Positions 7,221-11,325 of a stretch of 11,325 nucleotides of DNA are shown piece after piece. The notes under the pieces are model-generated. The model was not told where the DNA came from. It did no database searches and saw nothing but the letters and a program-made list of their open reading frames with translations. The number at the start of each line of letters is the position of its first letter. Within the stretch, counting starts at the first letter, position 1. A program made the position numbers and the translations under genes. This stretch comes from STD2-102 sp964414205 (GTDB lineage Bacteria; Bacillota; Clostridia; Christensenellales; CAG-917): NCBI GenBank assembly GCA_964414205.1, contig CAYPVP010000050.1:1-11325 (forward strand). Direction: 5' to 3'.

Positions 7221-8109
7221 ACTGTCAGACATGTCAAAACAAGAAATTATGGATGTTTTGAATTTGGCAGACCAACTGAAATATGAAAACAAAAATGGAA
7301 TTGAACATCACCTTTTGAAGGGAAAAACTTTGGGAATGATTTTTACAAAGTCTTCAACAAGAACACGTGTGTCATTTGAAGTCGGAATGTATCAACTTGG
7401 AGGAAATGCCTTGTTTTTGAGTGGAAACGACTTGCAACTTGGAAGAGGTGAACCAATCAAGGATACTGCTCGTGTGTTGTCACGCTATCTTGACGGAATC
7501 ATGATTCGCACATTCAAACAAAGCGATGTTGAAGAACTTGCCGAATTTGGCTCAATTCCAATCATAAATGGCTTGACTGACTATTGTCACCCTTGCCAAG
7601 TTCTTGCTGACCTCATGACCATCAGAGAATTCAAAGGAACATTTCAAGACTTGAAACTTTGTTTTGTTGGAGATGGAAACAACATGGCAAACAGTTTGAT
7701 TGTTGGGTGCATAAAACTTGGAATCAAAATTGCGATTGCATGTCCTGACAACCACGCCCCTGATTGTGAAATTGTGAAATGGGGAAAAGAGCAAGGACTT
7801 TTGGAAGTCACAAGCGACATTTTCAAGGCAGGAAAAGATGCTGATGTTGTATACACTGATGTGTGGGCAAGCATGGGACAAGAAGCAGAAGCCGAAGAAA
7901 GAAAAAAAGAATTTGAAAAGTTTCAAGTCAATGCTGAACTGATGGCGATTGCAAAGAAAGATGCAATTGTGTTGCATTGCCTGCCTGCACATAGAGGTGA
8001 AGAAATTTCAGAAGAAGTTTTTGAAGCACACGCCACCGAACTTTTTGAAGAAGCCGAAAATCGCTTGCATGCACAAAAAGCAGTGTTGGTGAAATGCTTG
8101 AAAAAATAG
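7204..8109 (+). CDS. argF: Ornithine carbamoyltransferase
   Basis: Makes citrulline from ornithine and carbamoyl phosphate, sixth step of the pathway; family members are cytosolic trimers or higher assemblies. The 301-residue protein has the carbamoyl-phosphate motif FTKSSTRTR (47-55), HPCQ (129-132), FVGDGNNMANS (154-164), the ornithine-binding DVWASMG (219-225) and HCLPAHRGEE (258-267), which separates it from aspartate carbamoyltransferase. ATG 7204 has a very strong site, AAGGAGG at 7191-7197 with a 6-nt spacer, inside argD; the genes overlap by 17 bp. It is read as the biosynthetic enzyme because it sits with all the other arg genes and without arcA or arcC. It is the last gene of the operon; a repeat-bearing tail and a terminator follow. 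Confidence 0.97.
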   Translation: MEHLLKLSDMSKQEIMDVLNLADQLKYENKNGIEHHLLKGKTLGMIFTKSSTRTRVSFEVGMYQLGGNALFLSGNDLQLGRGEPIKDTARVLSRYLDGIMIRTFKQSDVEELAEFGSIPIINGLTDYCHPCQVLADLMTIREFKGTFQDLKLCFVGDGNNMANSLIVGCIKLGIKIAIACPDNHAPDCEIVKWGKEQGLLEVTSDIFKAGKDADVVYTDVWASMGQEAEAEERKKEFEKFQVNAELMAIAKKDAIVLHCLPAHRGEEISEEVFEAHATELFEEAENRLHAQKAVLVKCLKK

Positions 8110-8128
8110 TATTTTTGCAATGAAATTT

Positions 8129-8372
8129 TTGCTTGCAAGTTGCTTCAAATTTATTGCTACCACAAGTGTTTTAAAACTGATTCAAACCATTGCTCTGACA
8201 AGTTTTTGAAGATTGATTCAAATCTATTGCACCCACAAATGCTTGAAAATAGCAACAATATGAGTGTGAAATGGCTTCAATGATGGTATGAAAAAGCGCT
8301 GATAAAGTGCATTAGAATTGCACAAAATAGTGCATAACATTGCTCCCACGAGTGCGTGAAAACGCATTTTGG
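8129..8372. repeat. Degenerate tandem repeat (about 36-bp unit) in the arg operon tail
   Basis: The 8110-8389 gap has no gene but shows recurring units opening with ATTGC, then a CACAAG-like core and a TTCAA-like end. Starts are near 8129 (shortened), 8153, 8189, 8226, 8249, 8317 and 8339. The clearest are ATTGCTACCACAAGTG (8153), ATTGCTCTGACAAGT (8189), ATTGCACCCACAAATGC (8226) and ATTGCTCCCACGAGTGC (8339). The first two full units are 36 and 37 bp long and share ACTGATTCAAA/ATTGATTCAAA near their ends. Later units are shortened or diverged, so this is an old, decaying array. Function is unknown; it would be transcribed as the 3' untranslated tail of the operon mRNA. Confidence 0.55.
8351..8368 (+). 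other. GAAA-loop hairpin in the last repeat unit
   Basis: AGTGCGT (8351-8357) pairs with ACGCATT (8362-8368), with one G-U pair, around a GAAA tetraloop. It lacks a proper T run (TTGG follows), so it is not itself a good terminator. It stands just upstream of the real terminator, which also has a GAAA loop, and could stabilise the 3' end of the mRNA. Confidence 0.4.
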
Positions 8373-8389
8373 ATTTATCTTTATAGCAG

Positions 8390-8413
8390 AAAACGACTGA
8401 AAAGTCGTTTTTT
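8390..8413 (+). terminator. Intrinsic terminator of the arg operon
   Basis: AAAACGACT (8390-8398) and AGTCGTTTT (8403-8411) form a perfect 9-bp stem around a GAAA tetraloop, followed by a run of six T ending at 8413. It lies 280 nt after the argF stop and just before a new promoter at 8432, so it separates the arg operon from fumC. Confidence 0.88.
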
Positions 8414-8431
8414 GCATTCTAAAAATAGATC

Positions 8432-8460
8432 TTGAAATAAATGGAAAACTGTGTTAAAAT
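8432..8460 (+). promoter_or_regulatory. Promoter of the fumC-malic enzyme operon
   Basis: TTGAAA (8432-8437) and TAAAAT (8455-8460) are 17 bp apart, and TG at 8452-8453 gives an extended -10 (TGTTAAAAT). A TATAAT at 8462-8467 lies just downstream but without a matching -35. Transcription would start near 8467 and give a leader of about 28 nt before fumC. The leader carries AATGTATATT (8465-8474), a ten-base match to 65-74 upstream of argG. Confidence 0.72.
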
Positions 8461-8494
8461 TTATAATGTATATTTTAACCAAAGGGGGACTAAA

Positions 8495-9853
8495 ATGGAA
8501 TACAGAATTGAAAAAGATAGCATGGGAGAAGTCAAAGTTCCAGCAGATGTTTTGTGGGGAGCGCAAACTGAAAGAAGCAGAAAAAATTTCAGAATTGGTG
8601 GACAAATCATGCCTTATCAAGTTATCGTTGCAATGGTCATTGTCAAAAAGTGTGCAGCAGTGGCAAATTGGAAGTCGGGAAAACTTTCAACTGAAAAAAA
8701 GGAAGCAATTTGTAAAGCATGCGACAGACTGTTGAAAGGCGAATATATTTCAAGTTTTCCTCTTGTGGTTTGGCAAACAGGAAGTGGAACACAAAGCAAC
8801 ATGAATGTAAATGAAGTTGTTGCAAATCTTGGAAGCAATCAAGACATTCAACTTCATCCAAACGATGATGTCAACATGTCGCAAAGCACAAATGATGTTT
8901 TTCCAACAGCAATTCACATTGCAAGTGTAATTTTGATTGAAAGAAAACTTATTCCTTCAATGGAAAAAATGATTGTAACTTTGAAAAAACTTGAAGGGGA
9001 AAATGCTGGCATTGTCAAAGTTGGCAGAACACATCTTCAAGACGCAACTCCAATTGCTTTTTCACAAGAAATTTCTGGTTGGAGAAATATGATTGAAACA
9101 TCAATCGAGATGTTGAAATATAGCATGGTGTTTGCAAAACGACTTGCTATTGGTGGAACTGCTGTTGGCACAGGAATCAACACTCCAAAAAACTATTGCA
9201 GTGACATTGTGTCGGAAATTCGCAAAGAAACAGGAATTGATTTTGTTTCTGATGACAACAAATTTCATGCCTTGCAATCTCGTGATAGCCTTTGCAATTT
9301 GCATGGAACTTTGAAAACACTTGCAACCAATTTGATGAAAATTGCAAATGACATTAGACATTTGGCAAGTGGTCCTCGTGCAGGACTTGGTGAAATTGCA
9401 ATTCCTGCCAATGAACCAGGAAGTTCAATCATGCCAGGAAAAATCAACCCTACACAATGCGAGGCAATGACAATGGTTGTGGCAGAAGTGATTGGCAACG
9501 ACGCTACAATGTCTGTGGCTTGTGCAAGTGGAAACTTTGAATTGAATGTTTTCATGCCTGTCATGGCATTCAAAATGATTGAATCAATCAAATTGTTGAG
9601 AGATTCGATTGACAGTTTTGAAAGAAATTGCCTTGATGGTTTGAAAGCAAACAAAGACAAAATGAAAGAGAATTTGGAAAACAGTTTGATGATTGCAACT
9701 GCTTTGTCACCTGTGATAGGCTATGACAATTCAGCAAAACTTGTCAAATTTGCACATGAAAAAGGAATAGATTTGCAATCAGCAAATGAAACTTTGCAAC
9801 TTGTTGAACAAGACAAAATGAAAAAAGTTTTTGAGGAAGCAACAAGAATTTGA
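8495..9853 (+). CDS. fumC: Class II fumarate hydratase
   Basis: Reversibly hydrates fumarate to L-malate; this class is iron-independent and tetrameric. The protein is 452 residues. The opening EKDSMGEVKVPADVLWGAQT (6-25) is typical. WQTGSGTQSNMNVNE (93-107), HPNDDVNMSQSTND (121-134) and GRTHLQDATP (177-186, with H180) build the active site, and the signature loop GSSIMPGKINPTQCE (309-323) supplies S310 and K316. GKxNPTQCE points to fumarase; aspartases usually read AKVNP followed by other residues. ATG 8495 has GGGGG (8484-8488) six nt upstream; an in-frame TTG at 8441 precedes the -10 element and is rejected. It forms an operon with the malic enzyme gene six nt downstream. Next to the arg operon it probably helps remove fumarate released by ArgH. 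Confidence 0.94.
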   Translation: MEYRIEKDSMGEVKVPADVLWGAQTERSRKNFRIGGQIMPYQVIVAMVIVKKCAAVANWKSGKLSTEKKEAICKACDRLLKGEYISSFPLVVWQTGSGTQSNMNVNEVVANLGSNQDIQLHPNDDVNMSQSTNDVFPTAIHIASVILIERKLIPSMEKMIVTLKKLEGENAGIVKVGRTHLQDATPIAFSQEISGWRNMIETSIEMLKYSMVFAKRLAIGGTAVGTGINTPKNYCSDIVSEIRKETGIDFVSDDNKFHALQSRDSLCNLHGTLKTLATNLMKIANDIRHLASGPRAGLGEIAIPANEPGSSIMPGKINPTQCEAMTMVVAEVIGNDATMSVACASGNFELNVFMPVMAFKMIESIKLLRDSIDSFERNCLDGLKANKDKMKENLENSLMIATALSPVIGYDNSAKLVKFAHEKGIDLQSANETLQLVEQDKMKKVFEEATRI

Positions 9854-9859
9854 GGAAAA

Positions 9860-11020
9860 ATGAACATATACGAAGAAGCCATTTTGAAACACAAGGAATG
9901 GAAAGGCAAACTTGAAACAAAAATCAAAGCACCAGTAAAAACTAGACATGATTTGTCAGTTGCATACACGCCAGGCGTTGCAGAACCATGCCGACAAATT
10001 GCTCAAAACAAAGATGCAGTTTATGATTTGACTTGGAAAGGCAACACAATTGCTGTTGTCACTGATGGAACTGCTGTTTTGGGTCTTGGCGACATTGGAC
10101 CAGAGGCAGGACTTCCTGTCATGGAAGGCAAAGCAATTTTGTTCAAACAATTTGCTGACATTGATGCTGTTCCAATTTGTTTGAACACAAAAGACCCAAA
10201 AGAAATCATTTCAATTGTAAAGGCAATTTCGCCAAGTTTTGGTGGAATCAATTTGGAAGACATTTCTGCACCAAGATGTGTTGAAATTGAGCGCACTTTG
10301 ATTGAAGAATTGGATATTCCTGTTTTTCATGATGACCAACACGGCACGGCAATAGTTGTGACTGCTGCACTTCACAATGCTTTGAAAGTTGTCAAAAAAC
10401 AAAAAGAAGAAATTGTTGCTATCGTTTCAGGTGCAGGGGCTGCGGGAAGTTCCATTGTCAAAATGCTGAAAAAGTATGGTGTGTGCGAAATTTTATGCTT
10501 TGACATCAATGGCATTGTCACCAAAGAAAAAGCATGTGGAAAAAATGATTTGCTGATTGAACTTGCAAACATCACCAATTTGCAACAAATTGATTGTTCG
10601 TTGAAAGATGCAATGAAGTTGGCAGATGTTTTCATTGGTGTTTCTGCCCCAAAACTTGTCACAAAAGAAATGGTGTCTTCAATGAAGCGTGACCCAATCA
10701 TTTTTGCAATGGCAAACCCAGAGCCTGAAATAACCTATGAAGATGCAATTTTGGGTGGTGCAACAATTGTTGGAACAGGGCGTTCTGATTTTCCAAATCA
10801 AATCAACAATGTGCTTGCGTTTCCAGGAATTTTTAGAGGCGCACTTGATGCAAGGGCAAAAAAAATCACGGAAGACATGAAAATGGCTGCTTCAATGGGA
10901 ATTGCTTCGCTTGTGTCTGAAAAAGAACTATCAAAAGATTATATCATTCCATCAGTTTTTGATGAAAGAGTTGCTGAAACAGTTGCAAAAGCCGTTGCTA
11001 ATGCAGTGTGCAAAGAATAA
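9860..11020 (+). CDS. NAD-type malic enzyme
   Basis: Oxidative decarboxylation of L-malate to pyruvate and CO2 with reduction of NAD(P). The 386-residue protein is the short prokaryotic form without a phosphotransacetylase domain. SVAYTPGVA (33-41) carries the catalytic tyrosine Y36, VMEGKAILFK (87-96) the catalytic lysine K91, NLEDI (131-135) and FHDDQHGTA (156-164) the metal-binding acidic residues, and GAGAAG (191-196) begins the Rossmann domain. D215 after the second strand of that domain (CFDIN) favours NAD over NADP, as inferred from general Rossmann rules. GRSDFPNQINN lies at 307-317. ATG 9860 is six nt after fumC, and GAGG at 9852-9855 overlaps the fumC stop, so the two are probably coupled. 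Names in use include maeA, mleA and ytsJ; I cannot choose among them. Confidence 0.93.
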   Translation: MNIYEEAILKHKEWKGKLETKIKAPVKTRHDLSVAYTPGVAEPCRQIAQNKDAVYDLTWKGNTIAVVTDGTAVLGLGDIGPEAGLPVMEGKAILFKQFADIDAVPICLNTKDPKEIISIVKAISPSFGGINLEDISAPRCVEIERTLIEELDIPVFHDDQHGTAIVVTAALHNALKVVKKQKEEIVAIVSGAGAAGSSIVKMLKKYGVCEILCFDINGIVTKEKACGKNDLLIELANITNLQQIDCSLKDAMKLADVFIGVSAPKLVTKEMVSSMKRDPIIFAMANPEPEITYEDAILGGATIVGTGRSDFPNQINNVLAFPGIFRGALDARAKKITEDMKMAASMGIASLVSEKELSKDYIIPSVFDERVAETVAKAVANAVCKE

Positions 11021-11095
11021 AATTTTTATGATTTTAGGCTGTGGCATAAAAGTTAGGCGACAAAGTTATGATATACAAAATGAAAAAATAGCAAT

Positions 11096-11123
11096 AAAAA
11101 AACGCTGATATATTCAGCGTTTT
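11096..11123. terminator. Bidirectional terminator between convergent genes
   Basis: AACGCTGA (11101-11108) and TCAGCGTT (11114-11121) form a perfect 8-bp stem with a five-base loop, flanked by AAAAA on the left and TT then CTTTT on the right. On the plus strand the T tract ends the malic enzyme transcript. On the minus strand the stem is followed by seven T, which ends the converging gene. The 127 nt between the malic enzyme stop and the next stop codon contain nothing else I can identify. Confidence 0.85.
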
Positions 11124-11147
11124 CTTTTATAAAAAACTTGTTTCAAA

Positions 11148-11325
11148 TCATTCGCACGCAATTTTCATAAAGCGCTCAAAGGCTTCTTGACCATCTTTGG
11201 TGCTTTTGAAAACTGCTGTTGATTCCAAAATTCTTTCGCATGTTTCGTTGATGTATTCAACAATGACTTTTTCGGCTTTGTTTTCGCCATTTTTCATGCC
11301 ATAGTTGGTTGTCAGTTGAATTATC
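11148..11325 (-). CDS. Unidentified protein, C-terminal fragment (runs off the window)
   Basis: On the minus strand an open frame enters from the window edge (first complete codon at 11324-11322) and ends with TGA at 11150-11148, giving the last 58 residues of a protein. The peptide is hydrophilic and probably helical (for example KAEKVIVEYINETCERIL and DGQEAFERFMKIACE), with no signal, membrane segment or motif I recognise. Codon use resembles the neighbouring genes, and the frame ends 25 nt before a terminator with a minus-strand T tract, which supports it being real. It converges on the malic enzyme gene. I cannot name the family; the last 20 residues faintly recall the end of crotonase-family proteins, but the rest does not. 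Confidence 0.6.
   Translation of the reverse strand, partial: IIQLTTNYGMKNGENKAEKVIVEYINETCERILESTAVFKSTKDGQEAFERFMKIACE

Noticed and set aside
8129..8372. CRISPR array
   Set aside because: The units are head-to-tail without spacers, far from identical, vary in length, and no cas genes are present.
8441..8494. N-terminal extension of FumC from TTG 8441
   Set aside because: It overlaps the predicted promoter, and the family start plus the GGGGG site favour ATG 8495.
8495..9853. Aspartate ammonia-lyase (aspA) instead of fumarase
   Set aside because: It would suit arginine metabolism, but the GSSIMPGKINPTQCE loop is the fumarase version and overall similarity to FumC is higher.
10902..11108. 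Small plus-strand ORF after the malic enzyme gene
   Set aside because: It is mostly a frame shadow of the malic enzyme gene and continues into the terminator hairpin; no start signal supports it.
188..11325. Mollicute genetic code (TGA as tryptophan)
   Set aside because: argH, argB and fumC end at TGA at the expected protein length, and tryptophans are coded by TGG.

Overview
The window is AT-rich, gene-dense bacterial chromosome. It looks like a low-GC Bacillota-type genome, probably an anaerobic gut or sediment lineage, though I cannot name a species. The reasons are AT-rich codon use, a purine-rich Shine-Dalgarno sequence before every gene, U-tailed hairpin terminators and a B. subtilis-like ArgR/AhrC operator in the first promoter. 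TGA is a true stop here (argH, argB and fumC end with it), so this is not the mycoplasma code.

Layout: positions 1-187 hold an AT-rich regulatory region with a strong promoter and ArgR-box-like sites. Positions 188-8109 carry seven co-directional genes, argG-argH-argC-argJ-argB-argD-argF, either overlapping or closely spaced apart from two structured gaps (1415-1481 and 5019-5190). Positions 8110-8389 form a gene-free tail holding a degenerate tandem repeat, ended by a clear terminator at 8390-8413. A separate promoter at 8432-8460 drives fumC and a NAD-type malic enzyme gene (8495-11020). A bidirectional terminator at 11096-11123 separates these from the 3' end of an unidentified gene on the minus strand that runs off the window.

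Together the first seven genes cover the whole route from glutamate to arginine, with ArgJ recycling the acetyl group so that neither ArgA nor ArgE is needed. Carbamoyl phosphate synthase and the regulator ArgR are not in the window. The next two genes fit chemically: ArgH releases fumarate, fumarase hydrates it to malate, and malic enzyme converts malate to pyruvate with reduction of NAD(P). That link is inferred from adjacency and known chemistry.

I see no mobile element, CRISPR array, tRNA, rRNA or clearly new multi-gene system. The least ordinary items are the degenerate repeat behind argF, the uncommon-form (type 2) ArgC, the duplicated operator/-10 module upstream of argG, and the competing hairpins between argJ and argB.
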